64,000 bases of DNA from Notospermus geniculatus (Eukaryota; Nemertea; Pilidiophora; Heteronemertea; Lineidae): positions 197,158-261,157 of the forward strand of contig NMRB01000589.1 of assembly GCA_002633025.1 (NCBI GenBank). Reading direction: 5' to 3'. Below are positions 35,739 to 46,619 of this stretch, in pieces (position 1 is the first letter of the stretch; each line of letters starts with the position of its first letter). The position numbers and the translations under genes were made by a program. A model generated the notes under the pieces. That model was not told the origin of the DNA, made no database searches, and worked only from the letters and a program-made list of their open reading frames with translations.

Positions 35739-36275
35739 CAAGAATATTTTAGTACCAAGAACGTACAACTTAGCAAAGGGGTGGGCATTAAGTTACTTTT
35801 TCTGATAATAGAGGGCGTATGCAAATTATAGGCCTTCTGATTAAATAACTAAGGTTTAGATTTAACGGTTGTTGACTGACTGAATTGTATTACATGTATT
35901 TAGAATATCATCAATATTCTTATGTAAAGTTACAGACATTAATACTGGCATAGGCCTACAAATTTTTTTTTGATTTTGGTGAAACCATGGATTTGTTGTA
36001 CATGTACATGTATAGGTCAGAGTGCCCAACCCTGAGATCAAGTACAATATCAATTTGTTGAAAATATGGTCCATTCAAAACTGCTCTGTAGCTCGGTTAT
36101 TTCTGAGTGCATATATAACTATGGGAGGTGTCATTTTGTTCGTATGATCTTCTCTACACAATAATCCTTCACAAATTAAGATCCCTTCGGTTACAGGGTC
36201 ACCAGAGGAAAATTAGTAAACTCACTTTTTGGCACATATTCGGAGTTGTACATTCTTGGTACTTATATATTCTTG
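35739..36275. mobile_element. 537-bp element with CAAGAATAT inverted ends (copy B only)
   Basis: Terminal inverted repeats of about 32 bp: CAAGAATATTTTAGTACCAA / TTGGTACTTATATATTCTTG, then GTACAACT inside. 7-bp duplication CTGTAAG at 35732-35738 and 36276-36282. The empty site is in copy A (ACTGTAAGGTACC near 19645). hAT-like if the duplication was originally eight. Confidence 0.8.
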
Positions 36276-36980
36276 CTGTAAGGTATCTGGAGTGACTGTG
36301 GCAGCACTCAGAGCCAGCTTTTCAATTGTGGTGATCGATCTCGAGGTATTTTAGAGTAGGCCTATGTTTAGGTACACTGGTACTCAGACTTGCTGCCGTC
36401 ATCGATGAAATCGGCAAGACCAGCTGTTGACATCACTCATATCATTGTCAATTTCATATACTTGATAAAATTTTACGCCCTGTTCTTTATCTTACTCATA
36501 AACATATTATGAATCATTTTATTTGAGCAGCCACAATGAGAAAGTTGGGGGATATCATAAAAACGACCAACACACGTATTCTGTAACCGGGTATAATGTT
36601 GACAATAGAAACAGCCATTCTCCCAGTCATGCCAGTCAGCATTGGCTGCTATTATGTGCTACTATTACCAGCGGATAATGAGATTCAGCAGGGGAGGCTG
36701 GTTTTCTGAGTCTGACGGACTGGTATTGTTTCCTCATTAAAAAAATTACAGTGGGAGGCACAACGGACGCATCTGTGGCGGCGGGTCCGTGGCGTGTATT
36801 TCGCTCAGTGTATCCGTCTTCGCCATCTCGTCTTTGCGTGTTTTCCGTCCATTAACAGTATTTCGCAGTATTATCCCCGAGACTAGGACACACCGTGCGT
36901 GACATTTTCAAATATTCTCTACATATTCTCATACTGTTATTAATGTGTGGATTAGACGTTTTTATGGAGATGGATGCCCC

Positions 36981-37540
36981 NNNNNNNNNNNNNNNNNNNN
37001 NNNNNNNNNNNNNNNNNNNNNNNNNNNNNNNNNNNNNNNNNNNNNNNNNNNNNNNNNNNNNNNNNNNNNNNNNNNNNNNNNNNNNNNNNNNNNNNNNNNN
37101 NNNNNNNNNNNNNNNNNNNNNNNNNNNNNNNNNNNNNNNNNNNNNNNNNNNNNNNNNNNNNNNNNNNNNNNNNNNNNNNNNNNNNNNNNNNNNNNNNNNN
37201 NNNNNNNNNNNNNNNNNNNNNNNNNNNNNNNNNNNNNNNNNNNNNNNNNNNNNNNNNNNNNNNNNNNNNNNNNNNNNNNNNNNNNNNNNNNNNNNNNNNN
37301 NNNNNNNNNNNNNNNNNNNNNNNNNNNNNNNNNNNNNNNNNNNNNNNNNNNNNNNNNNNNNNNNNNNNNNNNNNNNNNNNNNNNNNNNNNNNNNNNNNNN
37401 NNNNNNNNNNNNNNNNNNNNNNNNNNNNNNNNNNNNNNNNNNNNNNNNNNNNNNNNNNNNNNNNNNNNNNNNNNNNNNNNNNNNNNNNNNNNNNNNNNNN
37501 NNNNNNNNNNNNNNNNNNNNNNNNNNNNNNNNNNNNNNNN
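36981..37540. other. Assembly gap (560 Ns, copy B)
   Basis: Copy A has only N plus 48 bp between the same flanking bases (20347-20395). The 560 value is probably an estimate and not sequence. Confidence 0.95.
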
Positions 37541-39097
37541 GAGAATGCAACACTATACGGGCAGTTTCAGAAAAAATGTCCGAAACAACAGACGAACACA
37601 GAGTACAGTGGGTGCGCCTCCAAATATCCCAGTGGGCGGTGAGTTGTCATGGTGACAGAGCTGTCGTCTGCTAAATACGACCTGGCTTTTGTAGGCCAAA
37701 TCATAGCTCCTTTCGAAGACAGTTTGCCTAATTGGGAGAAGGGAGGCGTAATGGCAGAACGTAGGACTAGTGTCAGAGATGCCGCGTGTTCGACACTCAG
37801 CTGAATCACTGCTTGTCTCCCATCTCCTAGGAAAGCACCCGGGGAATGAGTTGAATAATCTGGTCCGCCGGTGTTTACCCAAGAAGGCACTTGAGGATGC
37901 AAGATTCCAGGGCAGCTTCAAGAGTAAGGTTCCACCGTTCTCCACCCAATATCATAGTATGCGTCCAAACAGTAGGACCACCAACCCTTCTCTGGTCATC
38001 AACACAGCGTTAAATTGATATTTCTCACAAATCGTGACAAGCTCTGAAAGGGTTCACTTAGTCACCCGTCCAACCATCAACACCAGGCTCACAGTGTATT
38101 GTCAGCCATGTTGATCTAATGGACTACACTCCAATGGCGGACGTGAAAAAACTCTACAACATCATCGATTGCAGAGAAAATACTTGATGGCCATTTTGCA
38201 TTTCATCGGAAATCTATTCTGTTCGGAGGCTGACGGAGTTTTCTGGAGTGTGAAGCTGTCGGTGCTGATGTTGTCAATCAATATTTCACAGTTTGATCTT
38301 TAAGGCCCGTTTCGGAAAACCAAACAGAAGCCGCGTTTGGTCAAATTATCATCACGTGACGTAGCCACGTGACGCAAGATTCAGTCATGCTCAGAAGTGC
38401 CCAAGGTCGTGGCGACGTCAATCTTTGGTTAGACTGGTACCCGGTCTTCTGGGCAGCTTGCAATCAGGACAGTGTTCGGTCTAATCTTTGTTTCTGGCCA
38501 AGCAACATCAGGGATACATCTTGGGTTCTGGCCATTAGAGCGATCCTCAAGGACAGGAGATCCTACAGTGACCACCAGCGCCCATAAATGTAGGCCTAAT
38601 TGTCCTCCCTTCCCTTCCCTCCATCCTTAGCTGCGGCACTGCTGCTGATTTCTTTCTAAGCATTTGCAATTCATCAAACTGCATACAGCATCCTGTCCTC
38701 ATGTCGTCACCACTCCCCACTCTTCATCCTCTCCATAATCCGTTGACCATTTAATGACACGGTGGGGCGTGCTGGTTCGATCCTGACACATGTCCATACG
38801 TCATCAATCACCGTGACTCACCCGCCATGTTTTTCCCGCCGAGGTCATTAACAACCTGATCAAAATCGTCCTTCATTTACCTCTCTTGATTGATGTCGCG
38901 GCTGGTAATTTGTGTCCTTGGGAGCCGCAGTCACATTGTGACGATTTTATATGCAAAGTAGCATGAATAATGCATGATGATTGGTCTACTAACGGTGCCC
39001 GTGTGGAAGGACTGCCTGTCCTCACGAATCACAGTCCAATGTCGGGAGTTCTGCTCGGCCTAAAATCTGCAAGGTCTATACGAATTCGCTAACCCCA

Positions 39098-39226
39098 TCA
39101 TAGGGAGGTTTCACAAGCGCCCGGTTAGGCCCTACGACGACGTTTATCTATTGTGTGGGTGTACCCAAACAATAGATAAACGTTGTCGTATGGCCTAACC
39201 GGGCGCTTGCGAAACCTCCCTATTGA
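39098..39226. mobile_element. Near-perfect hairpin MITE (copy B)
   Basis: Same element as 22032-22162, with small deletions in the left arm. Confidence 0.8.
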
Positions 39227-39287
39227 ATGATCACACCACACCACAAGTAGTGGCTGACGTTATGTGACTGAGACCAACGTCAACAAT

Positions 39288-39790
39288 TTTTAGCTCACCG
39301 TGAGCTTTTTTCGTGGTGCAGCGTCCGTCGTCCGTCGTCGTCGTCGTCCGTTAGCAGGGCACGTTTCGTAACCGCTAGAGTTGATCTCAAACTCGGTACA
39401 TATATACCCCTAGGTCAGATGACCTATGACACCAAGTTTCGGTCCGATGCGATTCTTGGCTTGGCCTCCAGGTGGCCAAAACCAAAAACACAAAAAAGTG
39501 CAATAACTCCTGAACTAATGACTGGATCATCTCCAAATTTTTATCATTATCTTATTAGGATACATAACATATATAACGGGTTTTTGATTTGACCTACTTT
39601 TCAAGGTCACAGAGGTCAAAGTTCTAAAAAAGTAACGAACCTGCCACAGTTCTTCATTATTTCACCGAGCGTCTTCATATCTTGCATAAACGTGTATTAG
39701 AGGGGTACCTTGTGTTTCGAAGAATGTCGAAGAGAGATTGCCCTCTCTTGCTTCCTTGGAACACAATTCACGATTATAGCATACATGTAG
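39288..39790 (+). repeat. Dispersed repeat beginning TAGCTCACC (copy B)
   Basis: Counterpart of 22229-22735 with substitutions and a short deletion (AGCTCACCGTGAGC). Confidence 0.5.
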
Positions 39791-40176
39791 TGGGTTAACA
39801 ATACACCATGTAGTGATTCTCGTCACTGCACAGTCCAGTCACCACGCATCCTCGTGGATGCAATGCACACGTGTAGCAGGACACGCAGTACCACCCGGTG
39901 TGTCACACGGAGCAGACGACAGGTTTCATTGATTGGTTTACCTGACTGAATCATTGCCGACACGGATGAGACAAGGCTCATCAGAAGCCTCGTGTTTCAG
40001 CATCCGCGATCGGCGTCGTCTTCATGAGAATTAAGTGTCGTTGACAACAATTAAGTGGATGGTTGAAGATGTGTACTGTATGTTGTGAAAATGCTAATCT
40101 CTGCGTTTAATTGAGGAAAGAAGATTAATAATGGCCGAGAGGACAACTTATCAACGTCCAGTCGATAGATGGACTG

Positions 40177-40356
40177 CAGGNAATAATTTGCGACAATAAG
40201 CAAAAAAAAAACGCTAGAATAGAGCTTTTGATACGAGGTGCCAGGGAATCGCGTCTGCGGCATCTCCCCGTCAGCGCGGGCATCTTCGGCGCCCGCCTGC
40301 TACGACCGCCCTCGGCGGCCCTGACCCCCTCTGCCAAAAATCCTGGATCCGCGATG
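40177..40356 (-). mobile_element. GGATCC-ended G-rich element, long form, reverse (copy B, part missing)
   Basis: Counterpart of 23120-23390. One N at 40181 replaces about 70 bp (the C-run end) that is present in copy A; further internal deletions follow. Confidence 0.65.
40181..40181. other. Single N hiding about 70 bp (copy B)
   Basis: Copy A carries the terminal C/G-rich part of a GGATCC element at this point. Confidence 0.85.
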
Positions 40357-40904
40357 TCACCAAAAAAATAGATAAATCTATTTTTGATGTCACGCATAAG
40401 GCTTTTGTTGGAATACTACAGGAGACTGAGCGAAGCCACAAATCTTTTTCGAAGAAGATAATCTTGGCTACAATGGACGTGTGCTCAGCTTACCTGATCA
40501 AACGTTTGCCAGGTTTAGGCTATCGACCACGTCCATTAGTGTCAACACCCTCGCAGTGGGTCGACGTGGAAAACACTTGACATGATTGGGGAGGAAATAA
40601 GTTTGAACCTACAAATGTATCGGTGAATCTGTGACACCTTACGGGGGGCTATAGTGATTCTAACCCCAAGAAAACAGTCATGACTGACGATAGCTTCAGT
40701 CAGAGCACTACTGACAAGGTGCAGATGAAGTAGCGTTGAGATTGTTATGATAGCTTTTTCTCTCCAACACGCCTATACCGCAATTGAGCACCTCCTGGCA
40801 TGCCTGGAGAGGGGAAGGCATTGCCCATATTCTCGCTCAAACACCATATAGACCGATTCATAACCAAGGTTGAAGCTTATGATTTTTGACAACACTGTGA
40901 AATG

Positions 40905-41266
40905 AAGGGCCTAGAGCACAAAGGAACCATGTCCATTTTTGCACTTTTGAGAAAAACGACTTTTTCTACTTGTGCCCTTTGTGCTCTAAGATTTTTCAAT
41001 TCTCATTTAAATAAAAAAAACAAAAGGAATTTTGAGGAAAGATAATCTATCTTGTAGAGCAGCTCAATTTGTGTATAGATTTGACTTTTTGGTCATGATG
41101 ATGGCACCAGTTAGTGGTCAAAACCCCCCGTAGGCCCCTAAATGACTTGTGCCCTGTACATGGCTGGTTCATAGTTCAATCAAAAGAGGGCAGCACAAGC
41201 TACAATTTGGTGTATCCAACTCAAAAGTGCAAAAAACGGACATGGTTCCTTTGTGCTCTAAGTCCT
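40905..41266. mobile_element. About 362-bp element with long inverted ends (copy B only)
   Basis: Inverted ends of about 45 bp containing TAGAGCACAAAGGAACCATG and TTTTGCACTTTTGAG. The empty site in copy A reads GTCAAATGTCGAAAAACATG (near 23895). No clean duplication is visible. The interior is non-coding. Confidence 0.75.
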
Positions 41267-41590
41267 TGTCGAACAACATGTCCCGAGTCAACAACAAAAC
41301 AAACACTCCAGGCTCCAGCGGTCAACATGAGCCCCAAGCACCATCATTCGCTCATGTCATAGATCGTGAACAACGTGTCCAAATCATGCTAATCACGGTA
41401 CCTGTCAACATTTGAGGGCAAACGTTGAGTAATTAACTGTAATTATGATAAATCATGGCATATTTATCACGGTTTCATGTGACTATGTCGACATTTTCAA
41501 AATTAGGCCGACTTCCCTCATCTGTCGAATCCTTGATTAGGTCTATTCGAGGTGACCTGATGATGCCCTGCCTGAGGAGACTCCGAACGC

Positions 41591-41962
41591 TAGACTAGTA
41601 CCTGGTCCTACCGATGGTGTCGCTTTTGAATGGTAGGACCAGTCGTGGCCGCCATTTGTGGAGGAATTCTGACAGTGACATCATTTGAAAATTTTAGGTA
41701 AATTATGTAAATTTATTCAATTTTCAATACGGCTGACGTACCAGAATGCAGATAGAAGGTGACCGACCTTTGACCCAGGAAATTCACCAATCACGCCGGG
41801 GGTTTTCCATGTTAAAAATAGATTATCTATCAACATAATAGTTCACGTACTTACCACCTGCGCCAGCACCGACCAATCAGAGGCACGAAGGCGGTAGGCA
41901 CGCCCGGTCCTAACATATGCAAAAGCCCGATGTAAAATAGTTAGGATCGGGTACCAGTCTAT
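41591..41962. mobile_element. 372-bp element with perfect 8-bp TSD (copy B only)
   Basis: TSD CCGAACGC at 41583-41590 and 41963-41970; copy A has it once (near 24208). Ends TAGACTAGTACCTGGTCCTA and ATCGGGTACCAGTCTAT are imperfect inverses. hAT-like by duplication length. Confidence 0.85.
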
Positions 41963-43142
41963 CCGAACGCAGTCTTGAAGCGCCCCCTACTTTCGCTCCT
42001 TCAGACTCGGGAGTAAGAACTCAACCTCGACCTAGGTAGTGTATGTCTGGGGAGATGTATTCCCAATCCGAGTACGACCACGGCAGGATGTCTGTAGTAC
42101 TATTTCGACAGAACCTCACGTCGCCATATTTTCAGCATCCCTCCTTTCAAACCATGGCAGTGGGTTAAAGCCTAGGTCACAAACCCACCCAGCGGGTTGC
42201 GGTGGATTTTAGAGACAGTACGGGTCCATTATAATTTTCATTTTCATTTTCATGTTCATGTTCATTTTGATTTCATCTACGGTTTTCATTCGGGGCTCAG
42301 GGGCGATCTGTCTGTTTTTACTCGCCGTACGGGCCCCGGAGTGGATATGTGACAGGGGCTTTAACGTGAGGCACAGACGCCTTCTGTGGCCACCCTTCAT
42401 GCCTTCAGTGAAAGAAATGTCACTGCTGACGCTTTCAGACAGTGCCACCATGTCGGTAATCAATTTGTTGCTGAATGTGAAACTGACCACTGGCAGGCAG
42501 GGCGTAGAGATCAACACGAATGTCTTGTAACCTGCATGCTATTGGTCGACCTAACACAAAGTCATCTGCATATATTAATCATCACGAGTGGGCAGAGCCT
42601 GAATATTGCCAAATGACCGCTTATTATGAAAGTATGGTATATTCGTAAACGATGGCGGCGTAACAGGCAGAGGCTGTTGATCAGATGGTGTAACTTCCCA
42701 GGGACATGGCAAACAAAGGCACTGCAGCAATCCTGATGCTGGTGCTGCCCACTCACGAATCATTCTACCCACACTAATCTCTCATAACATTAGTTCAATA
42801 ATTTGCCTCTTCGAGTTTCAGCACAACTGTGATATTGAATTCAGCCATTCATATCTTTGTTTGCGTCTAATCTCGCGAGATTTAAAAAAATGGAAGTGTC
42901 ATTATGGCTGACTCATCTGAAATCGCTGCTCGACACGTCACGCAACACGTGCTGGCGATGAACGCGGAATACGACACCAAACTTCCGCACGAGTTTAATT
43001 AAAGAATAAATTAGTTGCAAACACAGGTACCACAAAAACGGATTCTAAATCAATAGATAGAGAAGTTCAATCCAAATGGAAAGAACATGGCGAAGCGGAT
43101 GTTGATCTCCAAGTCATGACGGTATCCATTCTTGGAGACCAG

Positions 43143-43328
43143 CAGATCGGAAGGGTTAGTGGATAAAACCCGGAACGAAACGAAACGAAATGAAATCCTC
43201 GAAATCATATTTTGATCGGTATTACAATAAAACGAAAATAAATTGATGCAAATCATGCCCACTTCGGTGATTTCTTTTCGTTTCGTTTCGTTCCGGGTTT
43301 TACTCCGATCACTAACCCATCAGAAGCC
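43143..43328. mobile_element. Palindromic element with GAAACGAAATGAAATC arms (copy B)
   Basis: Counterpart of 25424-25600, slightly longer through small insertions (CGAAACGAAACGAAATG). Confidence 0.65.
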
Positions 43329-43993
43329 GGGCTCCTCTTTTGAAAGCAGTTCTTCGCAAACGACAGCTTCTTTTCCATGATTTGGGTGTTGTTGCTTCGT
43401 GACCTCGTGTTTAAAGTACAATCTAGGCACAGACCATAGATCACACCAAATTTCCTGACTCTTGGTAGGCCTACCCTCTCCCCAGAAGGCACGCGCCTCA
43501 AACAACGCTCTTACAAACCCATTGAACTATACTCACAAAACACGACAAAGCAAATATCTTGAACAGTTCTTCAAATATTTTCGAACTGTCACTCAAAGGA
43601 AGACCTTTTGACCAATTTGAGAAAGAACGAACTCGTTCTTAGTGATTTTACCAGGTAGCCGCTGCATTCCAGGGCATGCGTCACAGTGACGTCATTATGC
43701 GGGGGTTTCTACCGGATGTTATCAGTTCGATAACAGAGCTCGCTTCGCGCACATGGTCTGTGATTTACCCGGCTTGTTGATACATTTTGAACTACTCTTA
43801 TATATCGTCTGCGTGAAGAAATTCATCTACGGAATTAACCCCTTGTTGTTCTTGGGAGTACCAAGCCAAATCTTTAACGGTAGGTTGGTGCAATGTTCCT
43901 TCGTAGGCCTACTTCATGGCAATAATGAAACTGCGAGAGCTTGAGGGAGTTTTTGTCAATGTTTGTATCATCTCCCCTGATACCGATCAGCAT

Positions 43994-44166
43994 CAGGGGT
44001 GGATCCAGAATCATGGGAAAGAGGGGGCACAGCTAGCACACATCGTGGAAAACCTCGGTCAAATTTTAACATCTTTTCAAAATTTCGAAATTTCCCGGTC
44101 AATTTTAAAGATTTCCACAAAATAGAGGGGGCACGGGCCGGGTGTGCCCCCGTGGATCCGCGCCTG
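43994..44166 (+). mobile_element. GGATCC-ended element, short form (copy B only)
   Basis: 173 bp from CAGGGGTGGATCCAGAATC to GGATCCGCGCCTG. The empty site is in copy A near 26262-26275 (CCTGATACTGATGATAG). CTGATAC-GAT text lies on both sides, suggesting a blurred target duplication. Non-coding. Confidence 0.75.
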
Positions 44167-45017
44167 CTGATACTGATAGTGACAGCAATCAGAATCTTCT
44201 TTTCGTGTCCTGCACCCATTTCTGAATTTTGTCTCTCCGTCGCTACCAGGCCCCGGGTACCAGGCATGCGATGCCTGGCTTTATCATGTTATCATGCCTT
44301 GAGAAAACCAGGTCTCATTTCTCTCAAACCATTGTAGGCCTACCCCGGGGTCTGTAGAAAGTAAAGGAAATATGTAGACCGTGAAATTTATGGAAATAGG
44401 CCACAGGCTTTCACTCCGTTCATAACATTATTATCTTTCAGATGATATTAAGCATGATGTAGTCGACTGATAGTTCATTGTGTTGATCAGCTGTTCCATT
44501 CAATGATATTTACAAGAAGGGAGAAACAGTTTTGTCCTAGAAACGGGACACGACGTGGTAGAGGTATCAGGCCGCAGGGGTTGTGTTTACATCCCATTTA
44601 TAAGTCTTTAGGGTCCAAAATGTTGTTTGGGTTCCCATTTTGATGGAAATTTGACATAGAGGTATTGAATCCATTATTCAGTTCGATCTGTTGCTCATCC
44701 ACTTCACTTGCCTTTCTTGGTTGTAAAGTTACGGGTCATGGAAAGGCCACGGGGTTCTCGCAGGCCACGGTAGTCTTGTGTCTGTCTGTTTAGCTGGAAG
44801 AACAATACTATTATCATATTAATGGATACTAAATACTAACTATACTACAAATGTATATTGTCATTGCAGCTTTTATGTCAATGATCCCTGGATCTAATCA
44901 CCGACGTAATTTACACTTATTACATCCTGCGCAGTGCTCTGTCAAACATCCTGAATTTGGATTTTTTAAATCTTTGTGTTGTTTCCATCTGACATTTATT
45001 GTACAACCGATTTCCAG

Positions 45018-45196
45018 CTTCAACATTACCATCCTGGTGTCAAGGTTGACCAAGATGACAGCGGAAATAAACAAACTGTTACCAAAATTCATACGAATGC
45101 TGAAATGAACAACGAGTTGGTCAGTGTGGCGGCCATTTTTGGTTTTCCTCCTTGCAAGAAAGATCAGTTGCCTCCATTCCCACACGCCGCAAAAAG
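45018..45196 (+). CDS. Candidate internal exon of an unrecognised protein
   Basis: A 179-nt open segment with a canonical acceptor (TTTCCAG at 45011-45017 after a T-rich stretch) and donor (AAAAG then GTGAAT at 45197). It enters in phase 0 and leaves in phase 2. The peptide starts LQHYHPGVKVDQDDSGNK, continues through MNNELVSVAAIFGFPP and ends near LPPFPHAAK. Its composition is protein-like, with few rare residues. It is in unique DNA just right of the duplicated block. Family not recognised. Confidence 0.4.
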
Positions 45197-45682
45197 GTGA
45201 ATCTGAGGACAGCTGCCTGAAATTGACGTAGATAGCGACCTCCTCAGGCTAAAGCGCTCGCCTGTCGATTGCATTTTATCATGTTTATTCATGTCATGTA
45301 ATTTTTAGCAATGCACTCCACTCTACATCAACTACGCTTCATGAAATACCGATATGCACTAAAATCCATTAATTTGCCCAGAGCAAATTGCAATCAACGT
45401 TACAGAATTCACTCATGCCAGTACTTTAGTCTTTTATGCCAATTTCAGCCTAGCCTGAGCACTCCTCATGAATAATATTTTTCCACATGCTGCTTGGTTT
45501 CGTTGCCAAGGTAACCGGGCTGCTAGCATGAGACGCTGCATGCTTCAAGCCTGTTGCATGTTCTATGTCTCATGATATGTGATGATGAGTCGGCTATGAT
45601 TCTCCCTCCATAAAACGTACGTACATGTAAGCTCAGGAACGTTGGTGACCCTGTCTTGCTTCCTGGGCAAATGTAGGCCTCT

Positions 45683-45924
45683 ATAGGGCCAATTTAATAG
45701 ACGTTTGCTAAGCTAACCATTGGTTCCATCAAAAATAGATAGGCATGCGAAAAGTGTACAACTAAATTTTCACCAAAAAGCCCTGTTTGGATGGATAGTA
45801 AGCGCTATACAGAGCTTAGAAAACGGGGCTTTTGGTGAAAAATTTAGTTACATTTTTCGCACGCCTATCTATTTTTGGTGGAACCAATGGTTAGCTTAGC
45901 CAACGTCTATTAAATCGGCCCTAT
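45683..45924. mobile_element. 242-bp foldback MITE
   Basis: Arms of about 95 bp begin ATAGGGCC(A/G)ATTTAATAGACG and include CTAAGCTAACCATTGGTTCC, inverted with few mismatches around a roughly 40-bp loop. TA borders on both sides. Lies between the two candidate exons at 45018 and 46531. Confidence 0.8.
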
Positions 45925-46180
45925 GCTGATCTAATCTTCCTCCTTCTCCCCTAGGTTAGTTGTGAAGCTGTTTCTTAGTTCGTGATCAAAGAAGGGCGTT
46001 TCCCTTTTCAGTTTGAATACGTTTTCTGGCTGTTCATGATCACTGCGTTGGTGTAAGCTCCACTGATTCTGTTATTTTGTCCTTATATCCCAAATTGGAA
46101 GAAAAATCTTCCTGTTTCGCAAAACATGAGCTCGTAAATCAGTGTCGGGTACAGGCATGCATAGGGAAAAGTAGACAGGC

Positions 46181-46480
46181 ATGTGTGCGGCTTCGATGCA
46201 TGACCACTGTAAACAACTGCACACCGATCATGTAGTAAGTTTGGGAGACGACTCGTGGACGATTGCTTTAATGAAAGAAATAGGAGTTCCGAACTCATGG
46301 TATAGGTGTGAGAAATTTGCAAACGAGCAGTTTGGTATGAACGATCGAAAGACCTTGAGGACAATAAAAGGACATACAGTATACGTTCTCATGATGTCTC
46401 CGTGTAAATATATTGGAGCAATATTTTCATCCCGAGTCGTCTACGTCATTGACCCACATAGCCATTTACCGCCGAAGTGA
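46181..46480 (+). CDS. Unrecognised 99-codon ORF
   Basis: An ATG-started frame ending TGA at 46480, with an in-frame stop just upstream (46172). The product is protein-like in composition: it has DDSWTIALMKEIGVPNSWYR in the middle and VVYVIDPHSH near the end. The DxH pair recalls the Asp/His of papain-fold cysteine proteases, but no catalytic Cys context is visible, so this is only a weak hint. A strong donor-like GTAAGT at 46231 lies inside it, so the true exon could differ. It may be a fragment of a transposon gene. Confidence 0.25.
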   Translation: MCAASMHDHCKQLHTDHVVSLGDDSWTIALMKEIGVPNSWYRCEKFANEQFGMNDRKTLRTIKGHTVYVLMMSPCKYIGAIFSSRVVYVIDPHSHLPPK

Positions 46481-46530
46481 AAACCAATTAGTTCTAATTA
46501 AATTCCTTCCTTATTAACCCATTTGTCCAG

Positions 46531-46619
46531 TTCAAATTGACTGAGTTGATGGAATCCGATGAGAAGAGAATTTGGCGGCGGTTCCAGATGTCACTGGGAT
46601 ATCGAAAAAAAGATCTCAG
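46531..46619 (+). CDS. Candidate internal exon of an unrecognised protein
   Basis: An 89-nt segment bounded by a pyrimidine-rich acceptor (CCTTCC...TTGTCCAG, ending 46530) and donor CTCAG/GTACAC at 46620. Only one frame is open: FKLTELMESDEKRIWRRF, then QMSLGYRKKDLR, a charged amphipathic helix. It leaves in phase 2. It cannot directly follow the exon at 45018-45196, because that exon leaves in phase 2 and this one needs phase 0. At least one exon would be missing between them, or they are separate genes. Confidence 0.35.

Larger units (their letters stand above)
26657..44585. repeat. Segmental duplication, copy B (17.93 kb)
   Basis: Direct copy of 8099-26656. The junction with copy A is continuous and free of Ns, and the two edges share one base (G) of microhomology: left edge TAGAGAACC, right edge GGTTGTGTTT, junction GGTTGTGAGAACC. 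It carries its own insertions at 28433-29437, 34119-34447, 35739-36275, 40905-41266, 41591-41962 and 43994-44166, and a 560-bp assembly gap. It could be a real paralogue or the second haplotype assembled in tandem. Confidence 0.95.

Noticed and set aside
36852-37674. Long ORFs of mainly X residues
   Set aside because: They run across the 560-base assembly gap and have no meaning.
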